Part shown: in pieces, positions 1-7,327 of the stretch
Layout: the number at the start of each line of letters is the position of its first letter
How positions within the stretch are numbered: position 1 is the first letter of the stretch
Assembly (NCBI GenBank): GCA_900754605.1
Contig: CAAEDK010000284.1
Span: 1 to 20,031 of the forward strand
Reading direction: 5' to 3'
DNA from: an uncultured Oscillospiraceae bacterium
GTDB taxonomy: Bacteria > Bacillota_A > Clostridia > Oscillospirales > Oscillospiraceae
Length of the DNA stretch: 20,031 bases
The notes under the pieces: model-generated
Seen by the model: the letters and a program-made list of their open reading frames with translations, nothing else
What the model was told of the DNA's origin: nothing
Database searches by the model: none
Translations under genes and position numbers: made by a program

Positions 1-75
1 CCCCGCTTACAGTGACCGGATCGCTCGGGAGTTGCACCCGATTCCCTCTAACCAGACGGAGTCTGGCCACTTGCT
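1..75 (-). promoter_or_regulatory. Cobalamin riboswitch, 5' part (cut by left edge)
   Basis: Read on the minus strand, this stretch has the cobalamin aptamer signature: a GGGAA box, then GGGTGCAACTCCC (the P3 hairpin), then a CACTGT box. A small hairpin (52-57 pairing with 61-66) lies just upstream. About 36 of 38 bases match the riboswitch at 11549-11586. The 3' half of the aptamer and the controlled gene lie beyond base 1, so the regulated function is unknown. Ligand class (adenosyl- or hydroxo-cobalamin) cannot be judged. Confidence 0.85.
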
Positions 76-93
76 GAAAACGTATATGAGGGG

Positions 94-123
94 ATTATAG
101 CACAGCCCGGCCGGAAAGAAAAG
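94..123 (-). promoter_or_regulatory. Promoter for the leftward riboswitch operon
   Basis: A perfect TATAAT -10 box is read on the minus strand at 99-94, about 20 bases upstream of the aptamer. The -35 region, around 117-123, is only a weak T-rich match. It diverges from the rightward promoter at 157-186, so two cobalamin-riboswitch transcripts start back to back. Confidence 0.55.
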
Positions 124-156
124 GCCCGTTCAGCCTAGCCGACAAAAAAGTCTCGC

Positions 157-186
157 TTTACAAAATTCGTCCAGAGGTGCTATAAT
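157..186 (+). promoter_or_regulatory. Sigma-A-type promoter of the btuFFCD-like operon
   Basis: TTTACA at 157-162 (5 of 6 to TTGACA) and a perfect TATAAT at 181-186 are separated by 18 bases. Transcription should start near 193, giving a leader of about 470 bases before the first gene. That leader holds the riboswitch and a terminator. Confidence 0.75.
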
Positions 187-251
187 AGCATCACAATCCG
201 GGCGATGGAAGGCACGGAGAAGTACTCATAAAATAGAATAGGACAAAGGTC

Positions 252-446
252 GTGCGCAGGAACATCGCACTTTTAGCGCGAAGAGCTGTATCAAATGGCT
301 CTCCAGTGAGAATCTGGAACTGTACTCAGCAACCGTGTGACCAACGAAACAGCATTTTGCCACTGGGGCATCCCATTGCCTTGGGAAGGCGCTGGATTAG
401 GTACCGCCATAGGAAACGGCGGATGGGTCAAGTCGGGATATTGCAC
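252..446 (+). promoter_or_regulatory. Cobalamin riboswitch of the first uptake operon
   Basis: The aptamer shows the expected order: CCAGTGAGAATCTGG (P3) at 303-317, the ACTGT and GCAACCGTG segment at 319-337, GCCACTGG at 359-366, GGGAAGGC at 383-390, and a 3' AAGTC...GGATATTGC end at 430-444 like the usual AAGTCAGGAGACCTGC. A GTGC/GCAC pairing at the two ends probably forms P1. It sits between the promoter and a terminator ahead of a BtuF/BtuC/BtuD-type operon. The inferred action is that bound cobalamin stops transcription of the importer. A 74-codon ORF overlapping this RNA is not a gene. Confidence 0.88.
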
Positions 447-519
447 ATGGTCTGTTTGCCGTTTCCGTACCTCTGAGAGATGGGATGGACGCAGGTTGCT
501 GTAGACTGTTATTGCTGAC

Positions 520-557
520 AAATACTCTGCCCCATGTCCAGGGGGCAGAGTATTTTT
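520..557 (+). terminator. Riboswitch-controlled terminator
   Basis: A perfect 14-bp stem (520-533 with 542-555) has an 8-base loop and a T-rich tail. It lies about 75 bases after the aptamer and about 105 bases before the first start codon, the classical position of a riboswitch expression platform. The competing antiterminator was not worked out. Confidence 0.85.
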
Positions 558-661
558 ATGCCTGCGCCCAGGTATCCTTGGAAGTACGACTGAAATGTTG
601 TCAGCCGCAGCTTGCGGTGGACATAGAGTATCGCATCTGAACAGGAAAGGAAGGAACACAT

Positions 662-1702
662 ATGAAACAAGGGAAATGGGTGTCTCTGCTGATGACTTTC
701 GTAATGACCATCAGCTTGGCGTCCTGCGGGGCGCCATCGGCCCAGACCACACTCCCACCGGAGACCTCCGCGCCTGTGGAGACCGGGCAGCCAGTAGAGG
801 GAAATTATCCTGTTACTGTGCAGGTTTACGACGAAAACGGCACGCTCTACGCCGAAACCTTTGAAAAAGCACCGGAACGGGTCGTGTGCAATCAGCCTCA
901 GGCAATCCAGCTTCTGTTAGCACTGGGACTGGGAGACCGGATTGTGGGGGCCTGTAGAAGTGTTGGAGATGTCAATGAGAAGTACCGGGACGAGTTCGAG
1001 GCCCTGCCATTCATTGCAGACAATGATAGTCCCTCCAAGGAAGTGGTTCTGGATGCAAAGCCGGATCTAATCATCGGCTGGGGGAGCACGTTTACTGAGG
1101 ATACTCTCGGCAGTGTGCAGGACTGGAACGAGCGGGGAATCGCCACTTACATCGTAGATAACAGCGCCTCCGGCGTAGAGGGGCGGCGCACGGTGTCACG
1201 CCTCTACAACGACATTGAGAAGCTGGGGGAAATTTTCGGAATTGAAGATAAGGCCCAGGCAATGATCTCCGATATGAAGACGCGGGAGCAGGCTATTGCC
1301 GACAAAGTGTCCACATTGGAGGATACGGACAAGGTAACCGTTCTTACCGTTCAGATGGTCTATGAAAATGAATTCTTTGGGCGTAAGGATACGGATTTTA
1401 CGTATGACCTCATTGAGAAGGCAGGTGGCATCTGCCTGGACGAGGCTTTTGGAAAGCAGAGCATCGAAAACCTGATTGCACTGAACCCGGATGTCCTTGT
1501 GATTATTAACCGGACCGACTCTCCCGCACAGGAAAAAATCGATGCGCTCAAGAGTAATCCATCCCTCAGCGAAGTTAACGCCGTCAAAAATGACCGTTTT
1601 GTTTCGCTGGATTACGTCGACTTCTATGGCGGTAACTATGAAACCATCGATGCGATCGAATCCCTGGCATGTGGTTTTTACCCGGAACTCTTCTCTGAAT
1701 GA
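662..1702 (+). CDS. BtuF-like substrate-binding lipoprotein 1
   Basis: This 346-residue protein is a solute-binding protein of the FecB/BtuF/FhuD (TroA-like) superfamily. It would be anchored on the outer face of the membrane and deliver a cobalamin or other metal-chelate ligand to the permease downstream. The signal peptide ends in a lipobox, LASC, with Cys22 as the lipidated residue. The body has the family's N-lobe pattern ('LLLALGLGDRIVGA' near residue 80) and a 'VVLDAKPDLIIGWGS' segment near residue 130. An SD (GGAAGG) lies 7 bases before ATG. It is clearly paralogous to the next gene, from which it is separated by 17 bases. B12 specificity is inferred from the riboswitch and the gene order; an iron-chelate ligand remains possible. 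Confidence 0.85.
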   Translation: MKQGKWVSLLMTFVMTISLASCGAPSAQTTLPPETSAPVETGQPVEGNYPVTVQVYDENGTLYAETFEKAPERVVCNQPQAIQLLLALGLGDRIVGACRSVGDVNEKYRDEFEALPFIADNDSPSKEVVLDAKPDLIIGWGSTFTEDTLGSVQDWNERGIATYIVDNSASGVEGRRTVSRLYNDIEKLGEIFGIEDKAQAMISDMKTREQAIADKVSTLEDTDKVTVLTVQMVYENEFFGRKDTDFTYDLIEKAGGICLDEAFGKQSIENLIALNPDVLVIINRTDSPAQEKIDALKSNPSLSEVNAVKNDRFVSLDYVDFYGGNYETIDAIESLACGFYPELFSE

Positions 1703-1719
1703 CCGAAAGGAGTAGTAAC

Positions 1720-2757
1720 ATGGAAACGAGACTGACAGCGCTGTTGCTGGCGCTGAGCATGATGCTCGGCCTGGTTTCCTGCGGCGGGCAGCCTGTAGGA
1801 GAAGAAACTTCTCCTGCAACTTCTCAAACTCCGGTTGAATCCAACGGCGTAGAGGCAGACAACCACTATCCGGTCACGGTGGAGACCTATGATCAGAACG
1901 GCGAAATCGTGGAACAGACTTTTGAAGCCTGCCCTGAGCGGGTTGTCAGCATCTCTCAGGCCAACACCGAACTGCTGATTGCATTGGGCCTGACGGATAA
2001 AATTGTGGCGACTGCCCACCGCTTCAGCCCTGTTTATGAACGGATGGCTGATGAGTACAACTCCATTCCCTTTATTGCGGAGTCCGGCTATCCCTCAAAA
2101 GAGGTTGTGCTGGATCAGAAGCCAGATTTGATTGTAGGCTGGGGGTCTCTCTTTGCAGAGGATGCGCTTGGTGCAGTTAACGACTGGCATGAACGAGGAG
2201 TGCATACCTACCTGATGAACAACACCGTCAGTGGGCTTGGCAATCGCACCGTAGATTTCCTTTACGATGATATCGAGAAGCTTGGCCAGATTTTTGATAT
2301 CGAAGATAAGGCCCAAGCCATGATTCAGGATATGAAGGACCGAATTGCTGACATCCAGGAGAAGGTATCCACTATCCCGGAGTCCGAGCGTGTTCAAGTT
2401 GTCACCGTACAGTATGTCTATGAGAATGAGTTCCTGGGCCGGGGGGGTACGGACTTCAATACCAATCTGACCGAGTTGGCCGGTGGTATTCAGGCCAACG
2501 ATAATGGACAGCAGAGCATGGAGGTCCTGTTGAGTTTGGACCCCGATGTCCTGGTCATACTGGATCTCTCCTCCTCACCTGCCCAGGAAAAAATCGATGC
2601 GATCAAGGCCAATCCGGTCCTCCAGAGCCTTCAGGCTGTTCAGAATGATCGCTTTGTGGTGCTGGATCATGCAGCTTTCTATTGCGGAGGGCCCCGCACC
2701 ATAGAGGCAATTGAAACATTGGCCGAGGGGTTTTATCCCGAACTTTTTACAGAATAA
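1720..2757 (+). CDS. BtuF-like substrate-binding lipoprotein 2 (tandem paralogue)
   Basis: This 345-residue protein is a second binding lipoprotein of the same family. The lipobox LVSC puts the lipidated cysteine at residue 21. The start is the ATG at 1720, with AAAGGAG nine bases upstream, rather than the in-frame ATG at 1699 that overlaps the previous stop. It shares long stretches with gene 1, including 'PSKEVVLD.KPDLI.GWGS' and the C-terminal 'FYPELF' end, so the pair arose by tandem duplication. The two copies differ most around residues 85-110. They may bind different corrinoids or feed one permease with different affinities; this is inference. A strong hairpin follows the stop codon. 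Confidence 0.85.
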   Translation: METRLTALLLALSMMLGLVSCGGQPVGEETSPATSQTPVESNGVEADNHYPVTVETYDQNGEIVEQTFEACPERVVSISQANTELLIALGLTDKIVATAHRFSPVYERMADEYNSIPFIAESGYPSKEVVLDQKPDLIVGWGSLFAEDALGAVNDWHERGVHTYLMNNTVSGLGNRTVDFLYDDIEKLGQIFDIEDKAQAMIQDMKDRIADIQEKVSTIPESERVQVVTVQYVYENEFLGRGGTDFNTNLTELAGGIQANDNGQQSMEVLLSLDPDVLVILDLSSSPAQEKIDAIKANPVLQSLQAVQNDRFVVLDHAAFYCGGPRTIEAIETLAEGFYPELFTE

Positions 2758-2805
2758 CTCTCAGAATTGCATTTGCCATCCCATAGGGCTGTAGATGCAG
2801 AGGCT

Positions 2806-2846
2806 GGTTCGGGCGGCCCACACGCAGAGGGTGGGCCGCCCGAACC
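2806..2846 (+). repeat. Perfect 16-bp inverted repeat between binding-protein and permease genes
   Basis: A GC-rich 16-bp perfect stem (2806-2821 with 2831-2846) has a 9-base loop. No T-run follows, so it is not a standard intrinsic terminator. In ABC operons, hairpins between the binding-protein gene and the permease gene often protect the upstream mRNA from 3' decay or lower downstream expression, so that binding protein exceeds permease. That role is inferred here from position. Confidence 0.7.
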
Positions 2847-2887
2847 GTTCCAAGCAAACGCCGAACCGCGGAAAAAGGGGAATGAAT

Positions 2888-3988
2888 ATGACCAAGGTAA
2901 AGCCATCTATTGCAAATACCAGCCTAAATGCCGGCCGCCGACGCTTTCCATTGACCCTATGGGTCGTGGTACTGCTGGTCCTGTTGCTATTATCCGTCCT
3001 GAGTTCCATTACGTTCGGCCCTGTGGATATCGCCATTCCTGATGTGGCGCGCATTCTGGTCTGCCGTATTTTCCGGAGTGAGCCCGCCCAGTATGCCGAA
3101 CTCCTCCAGAGTACAACCGCAGATATCATTTGGAATATCCGGTTTCCACGCGTCTTGATGGCAATGGTGGTGGGGGCAGGTCTGTCTGTCTCTGGTGTGG
3201 TGATGCAGGCGGTAGTCCGCAATCCACTGGCGGATCCTTATGTATTGGGGCTTTCCTCCGGCGCTTCACTGGGTGCCACACTGGCGATCCTCCTGGGGGC
3301 TTTCTCCTGGTTTGGGAATTATGGTGTGTCCGTGGGTGCGTTCCTGGGCTCCCTGGTCACCGCGCTATTTGTCTTTACCGTGGCGTTTTCCGGAAAATCC
3401 AAGGGGAACACCATTAAACTGTTGTTAGCCGGTATGGCTGTCAGTGCGATCTGCTCCGCCTTTACCAATTTTGTTATCTATACGGCGAGCGATGCCGAAG
3501 GTATCCGCTCTGTCACGTTCTGGACAATGGGGGGAATGACCTCGGCCTCCTGGAATTTGCTTGGCATTCCTTTTGTTGTCGTGCTGCTTGGCGTCGCTTT
3601 TTTCCTTACCCAATTCCGTGTACTCAACACGCTTCTAATCGGAGACGAGTCCGCCCTGACCCTCGGCATTCAGGTGGCAACCATCCGAAAGGTCTATCTG
3701 GTATTTTCCTCCGCAATCACCGGTGTTGCAGTAGCTGTATCAGGAACAATCGGCTTTGTTGGGCTGATTATCCCCCATGTTGTGCGTATGCTTGTAGGTT
3801 CCGATCACCGCAGGGTATTGGTGTTATCAACGATAGTCGGATCTATTTTTTTGATCTGGTGTGATGTGGCAGCCCGTATGGTGTTGGGGAACGAGGAGCT
3901 TCCCATCGGTATTGTCACGGCCATGATTGGCGGCCCTTTCTTTGTTTGGCTGATGCTGACGAAATCCTATGGATTTGGAGATGAGTAA
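2888..3988 (+). CDS. BtuC-like (FecCD family) ABC permease
   Basis: This 366-residue membrane protein is of the FecCD/BtuC family, which forms the homodimeric channel of cobalamin and iron-siderophore importers. About ten hydrophobic segments are visible, starting near residue 25. Family hallmarks include 'RFPRVLMAMVVGAGLSVSG', 'NPLADPYVLG..SGA', 'GTIGFVGLIIPHVVRM' and the C-terminal 'PIGIVTAMIGGPFFVWL'. I chose the ATG at 2888 because AAGGGG ends 7 bases before it; the in-frame ATG at 2882 is too close to that SD, and upstream in-frame codons fall in the hairpin. The stop codon abuts the ATG of the ATPase gene, indicating translational coupling. Confidence 0.9.
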   Translation: MTKVKPSIANTSLNAGRRRFPLTLWVVVLLVLLLLSVLSSITFGPVDIAIPDVARILVCRIFRSEPAQYAELLQSTTADIIWNIRFPRVLMAMVVGAGLSVSGVVMQAVVRNPLADPYVLGLSSGASLGATLAILLGAFSWFGNYGVSVGAFLGSLVTALFVFTVAFSGKSKGNTIKLLLAGMAVSAICSAFTNFVIYTASDAEGIRSVTFWTMGGMTSASWNLLGIPFVVVLLGVAFFLTQFRVLNTLLIGDESALTLGIQVATIRKVYLVFSSAITGVAVAVSGTIGFVGLIIPHVVRMLVGSDHRRVLVLSTIVGSIFLIWCDVAARMVLGNEELPIGIVTAMIGGPFFVWLMLTKSYGFGDE

Positions 3989-4750
3989 ATGGATCTGGAA
4001 GTACGAAATCTATCGGTGGCGATCGGGGGAAAGACCATTATTCATGATGTCAGTGCAGAGGTAAAGTCCAAGCGGTTTGTTGGTATTGTGGGACCAAACG
4101 GTAGCGGGAAATCCACTACGCTCAAGACGATTTACCGAGTGCTCAAGCCCCATTCCGGGACTGTGCTGCTGGATGGGAAGGCTTTGGAAGAAGTCTCCTT
4201 GAAGGAATCCGCCCGCCGCCTGGGAGTTATGACACAAATGAGTACGCTGAACTTTGACTTTCGGGTAGAGGAGGTTGTCCTCATGGGACGTACCCCCCAC
4301 AAGAAGCTGATGGAGACAGACAACGACGAGGACTATGCATTAGCCTGGAAGGCGCTGGAGCTGGTTGGAATGGAGGGAATGGCCAACCGCAAATTCAACA
4401 CGCTCTCCGGCGGCGAACGCCAGCGGGTTTTGATGGCGCGGGCCCTCACCCAGCAGCCGGAGGCTTTGATCCTGGATGAGCCTACTAACCATCTGGATAT
4501 TCAATATCAGCTCCAGATCCTCCGGGTTGTAAAGAGCCTGGGTATCGAGGTCTTTGCGGCTATGCACGATCTCAACTTAGCTATCGACTATTGTGATTAC
4601 CTCTATGTTATGAGCCGTGGCGCAGTTGTGGCCGAGGGAACACCGGAAACCATTTTGGAACCGGATCTGATCCGGACGGTTTTTGGGGTGGAATCCGTCT
4701 TGGTAGATGTCCCTGAGCTTAAACGAAAAACGATTGTCTTTGTCTGCTGA
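3989..4750 (+). CDS. BtuD/FepC-like ABC transporter ATPase
   Basis: This 253-residue cytoplasmic ATPase powers the importer formed with the preceding permease. Visible motifs are Walker A GPNGSGKST (residues 35-43), the ABC signature LSGGERQR (139-146), Walker B ILDEP (161-165) followed by the D-loop, and the H-loop histidine at 193. Length and sequence fit the iron-siderophore/vitamin B12 subfamily. The gene begins directly after the permease stop and is the last gene of this operon; a terminator lies about 145 bases downstream. The short tail after residue 225 is unremarkable. Substrate is assigned only through the riboswitch and operon partners. Confidence 0.9.
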   Translation: MDLEVRNLSVAIGGKTIIHDVSAEVKSKRFVGIVGPNGSGKSTTLKTIYRVLKPHSGTVLLDGKALEEVSLKESARRLGVMTQMSTLNFDFRVEEVVLMGRTPHKKLMETDNDEDYALAWKALELVGMEGMANRKFNTLSGGERQRVLMARALTQQPEALILDEPTNHLDIQYQLQILRVVKSLGIEVFAAMHDLNLAIDYCDYLYVMSRGAVVAEGTPETILEPDLIRTVFGVESVLVDVPELKRKTIVFVC

Positions 4751-4895
4751 TGCAGGCCGAACGGCATCAAGAGAAGCGAGATGACAACAGATAGGGCTCT
4801 TACCTTCACTAAGGTGACATTCCAATCCTGCTCTGCGCTCCGTTTACATATCTGCCTGTAGCATCCTTTTACGGTGTGTCCCATTAAATTACGAA

Positions 4896-4949
4896 GTAAA
4901 AACATGCGCCATAGGCCCTTTCGGGAATCTCCATGGCGCATGTTTTTAC
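4896..4949. terminator. Bidirectional terminator between convergent operons
   Basis: A perfect 17-bp stem (4896-4912 with 4933-4949) with a 20-base loop carries A5 on one arm and T5 on the other, so it can act on both strands. It lies between the BtuD-like gene (stop at 4750) and the FmdE-like gene (stop at 4962 on the other strand). I see no gene in 4751-4895. Confidence 0.8.
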
Positions 4950-4961
4950 GTTCGACTTCAC

Positions 4962-5474
4962 TTAAAGCCGCTCAGCTCGATAAATATCCTCCGCTTTGGC
5001 CGCCATCAGGCGGGCGGCCATGTCGCGTTTCATTCCGGCAAGCACACGCTCCTCCGCCTCCGTGCGCCCCTTCTTGCGGGCCAGTTGAATGAATTCCTCC
5101 CGCACGTAGCCGGGGCGGAGCGTGACTGCGACGGAACGCCCGCGGTAGCTCAACCGGAAGTAATAGCGCCCGCCGGGACTCTCCAGCTCGTTCGCCGCCT
5201 CGGGGAGCTCCTTGTCCACCACATACCTGCCGTCCGTAAGGCAGCGGGTGACTAGCTCAAAGGCATCCCGCGCCCCCGGCCCTGGAAAAGCCGTCACGAA
5301 CGAGATCTCCCTGCGCTCCAGCAGGTTCCCGTCGTCCAGCAGCGGAAACGCCCTCTGCATGACCTTAAATCCGTGGGCCACGCCACCCGGGAAACCGGGG
5401 CCGTGATAGTTCAGCATCTCATCGAATCGGAAGGAGAGAAGCTTCCCCTCCTCCAAAACCTCGATCGACTCCAT
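4962..5474 (-). CDS. FmdE-like small protein at the end of the transporter operon
   Basis: This 170-residue soluble protein resembles the FmdE domain named after the formylmethanofuran dehydrogenase operon. Residues 16-39 contain 'NYHGPGFPGGVAHGFKVM', which lines up with the FmdE N-terminal 'HGHLCPGLALG' region. Residues 67-82 ('GARDAFELVTRCLTDG') line up with 'CAVDAIQVLTGCTFGKG'. The first conserved Cys is Phe28 here, while His24 and the later Cys78 remain, so any metal site is altered. The C-terminal third is charged and probably helical. AGGAGGG stands 4 bases before ATG, and the gap from the ATPase stop is 9 bases. Proteins of this family lack a well-defined function. I suggest a link to metal or cofactor handling with the upstream transporter. 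The family call is a by-eye match of moderate strength. Confidence 0.55.
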   Translation of the reverse strand: MESIEVLEEGKLLSFRFDEMLNYHGPGFPGGVAHGFKVMQRAFPLLDDGNLLERREISFVTAFPGPGARDAFELVTRCLTDGRYVVDKELPEAANELESPGGRYYFRLSYRGRSVAVTLRPGYVREEFIQLARKKGRTEAEERVLAGMKRDMAARLMAAKAEDIYRAERL

Positions 5475-5483
5475 CTTACCCTC

Positions 5484-6272
5484 CTATTCATCCGATTTCA
5501 AGCGGCCGGGGATACAGACTTTTCTCCCCACCCGCTCCACATAGGTTAAGTAGAGGTCGCTGCGGTAGAGCGCACGAAGCCGCTCCTCCGTCATAACCTC
5601 CTCTGCATTGCCGACCAGAAAACGGCCGTCATTCCCCAGAATACCAACCTGCCCGCCCAGCAGAAGCACATGGTCGGGATTGTGGCTGGTCATAATGACG
5701 CCGAAGCCCCGCTTCACCAGGGCGCGCACCATGGAGAGTGCCCGGAGCTGATTGCCGTAATCCAGATGGTTGGTGGGCTCGTCCAGCAGGATCAGCTCCG
5801 GCTGCTGAACGATTACCCGGGCGATGGTTACCTGCTGGCGTTCCCCGCCGCTGAGCTCCGTATAGGGCCGGTTGGCCAGCGGGAGCAGGCCCATCTCCTC
5901 CAGCGTGGCGTCCACCAGGTCATAGTCCGCACGTCCAGGCTGCTGGAAGGTTCCCAGGTGAGGGGCCCGGCCCATGACTACAAAATCCCGTACTGTATAA
6001 TCATAAGCGGGGGTGTGGCTCTGGGGAACATAGCCGATGATTCTGGAAATCTCCCGCAGTTCCAGCCGAGAGAGAGGCGTCCCGTGGAGACGGATTTCCC
6101 CCTGCTGAGGGAGCAGCAGATTTGCAATACAGTTGAGGAGGGTAGACTTGCCCGCTCCGTTTGCCCCCAGAATAGAGAGAACCTGTCCCTGCTCAAAGGC
6201 GAAGCTCACGTCATAAAACAGGGGGCGTTCCGGCCGGTAGGCGAAGGACAGATGTTCTACTTCCAGAATCAT
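5484..6272 (-). CDS. FepC/BtuD-type ABC transporter ATPase (second importer)
   Basis: This 262-residue ATPase belongs to the iron-complex/cobalamin importer class. It has Walker A GANGAGKST (residues 36-44), a Q-loop in 'GYVPQSH', the signature LSGGERQQ, Walker B with D-loop 'LLLDEPTNHLD' and an H-loop histidine in 'MTSHNPDH'. Its ATG overlaps the permease stop by four bases (ATGA), so the two are translationally coupled. It shares class but not close identity with the ATPase at 3989-4750; the two transporters are separate systems, not a recent duplication. The substrate is unknown; the riboswitch upstream points to a corrinoid or cobalt-related ligand. Confidence 0.9.
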   Translation of the reverse strand: MILEVEHLSFAYRPERPLFYDVSFAFEQGQVLSILGANGAGKSTLLNCIANLLLPQQGEIRLHGTPLSRLELREISRIIGYVPQSHTPAYDYTVRDFVVMGRAPHLGTFQQPGRADYDLVDATLEEMGLLPLANRPYTELSGGERQQVTIARVIVQQPELILLDEPTNHLDYGNQLRALSMVRALVKRGFGVIMTSHNPDHVLLLGGQVGILGNDGRFLVGNAEEVMTEERLRALYRSDLYLTYVERVGRKVCIPGRLKSDE

Positions 6273-7327
6273 GACAGCTTCATCCTTTGTTTCAACAGGA
6301 GATAGAAATAAAAAGGGGCCCCGATAAGTCCGGTCAGGATGCTCAATGGGAGCTCCGCGCTGGTGAGCACCCGAGCCAGGGTATCAATCAGCAGAAGGAA
6401 CGCAGCCCCCAGTACCGCGGATAGGGGGATCAGCTTGCGGTTGTCCGGCCCCACCATCATCCGCCCAAAATGGGGGATTACCAGCCCGATCCAGCCGATC
6501 GTTCCGCTGGTGCAGACGGCACAGGCGGTGAGCATCGTGGCACAGAAAATGATGATCCCACGGGCACGCCGAATATCCATGCCAAGCGACTTGGCCTCAT
6601 TCTCGCCCAGAGAGAGGATGTTGATCCGCCACCGCATCAGCAGGAGAATTATGATTGCAGCCAAAATCGGTGGTCCCATGGTGAACACATCCCGCCACAC
6701 TGCAGTCGCCAGGCTGCCAAGCTGCCAGTGCGTGATGGAGGCGAGCTGCGTCTCCGGGTCGGCCAGATATTTCAGCAGGCCCAGAATAGCGTTCATCAGC
6801 CCGCTGATAATCACGCCTGCCAGCACCAGGGTCATCATGGATTGATTCTTGATGACCTTTGGGATGGCGATGGCCAGCAGCACGGCAGCCAGGCCGCCCA
6901 GGAGCGCTCCGGCCTGAATTCCCACTCCGCCGGCGTTCATCAGGATTCCAACCGAGGCACCCACACAGGCGCCAGCCGAAACGCCCAGCATGTCGGGCGC
7001 CACCAGGGGGTTTTTAAAGACCCCCTGGTAGGCCGCTCCAGAGAGGGAGAGGGCGCTCCCCACCAGCAGGGCAGCCAGTATGCGGGGCAGACGCAGGGTA
7101 AAAATGACGCTCTCCGCCTGTCCCTCCCAGGTGGCCGGGATGGGCAGGAATCTGGAGAGGAGCACCCGCACCACGGTCGCCGGGGAGATGGCATAGCGCC
7201 CTACTCCGATGGCCAGGATGGTCAGGATGAGCAGCGCGGCCAGACATCCCAGAAACAGAACCGGAAAGGAGCAGGGCCGGCGGGGTGTTTGCTCCAGGGC
7301 CGGGGCTGGGTTACTGGCTGTCCGCAT
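6269..7327 (-). CDS. FecCD-family ABC permease (second importer)
   Basis: This is a permease of about 352 residues, the membrane channel of the second importer. Family hallmarks are 'LRLPRILAALLVGSALSLSG', 'NPLVAPDMLGVSAGA', 'GTIGWIGLVIPHFGRM' and a C-terminal 'LPLSILTGLIGAPFYFYLL'. About ten membrane segments are visible. The start is uncertain: ATGs at 7333 and 7327 both overlap the end of the binding-protein gene and neither has a clear SD, which suggests coupling by re-initiation; an ATG at 7363 would add 12 residues. The N-terminal 20 residues, rich in Pro and Arg, precede the first membrane segment. Gene order (binding protein, permease, ATPase) matches the family. Confidence 0.87.
   Translation of the reverse strand: MRTASNPAPALEQTPRRPCSFPVLFLGCLAALLILTILAIGVGRYAISPATVVRVLLSRFLPIPATWEGQAESVIFTLRLPRILAALLVGSALSLSGAAYQGVFKNPLVAPDMLGVSAGACVGASVGILMNAGGVGIQAGALLGGLAAVLLAIAIPKVIKNQSMMTLVLAGVIISGLMNAILGLLKYLADPETQLASITHWQLGSLATAVWRDVFTMGPPILAAIIILLLMRWRINILSLGENEAKSLGMDIRRARGIIIFCATMLTACAVCTSGTIGWIGLVIPHFGRMMVGPDNRKLIPLSAVLGAAFLLLIDTLARVLTSAELPLSILTGLIGAPFYFYLLLKQRMKLS

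Noticed and set aside
252..476. A 74-codon ORF upstream of the first binding-protein gene
   Set aside because: It lies on the cobalamin aptamer, has no SD and its protein is Arg- and Pro-rich without recognisable features.
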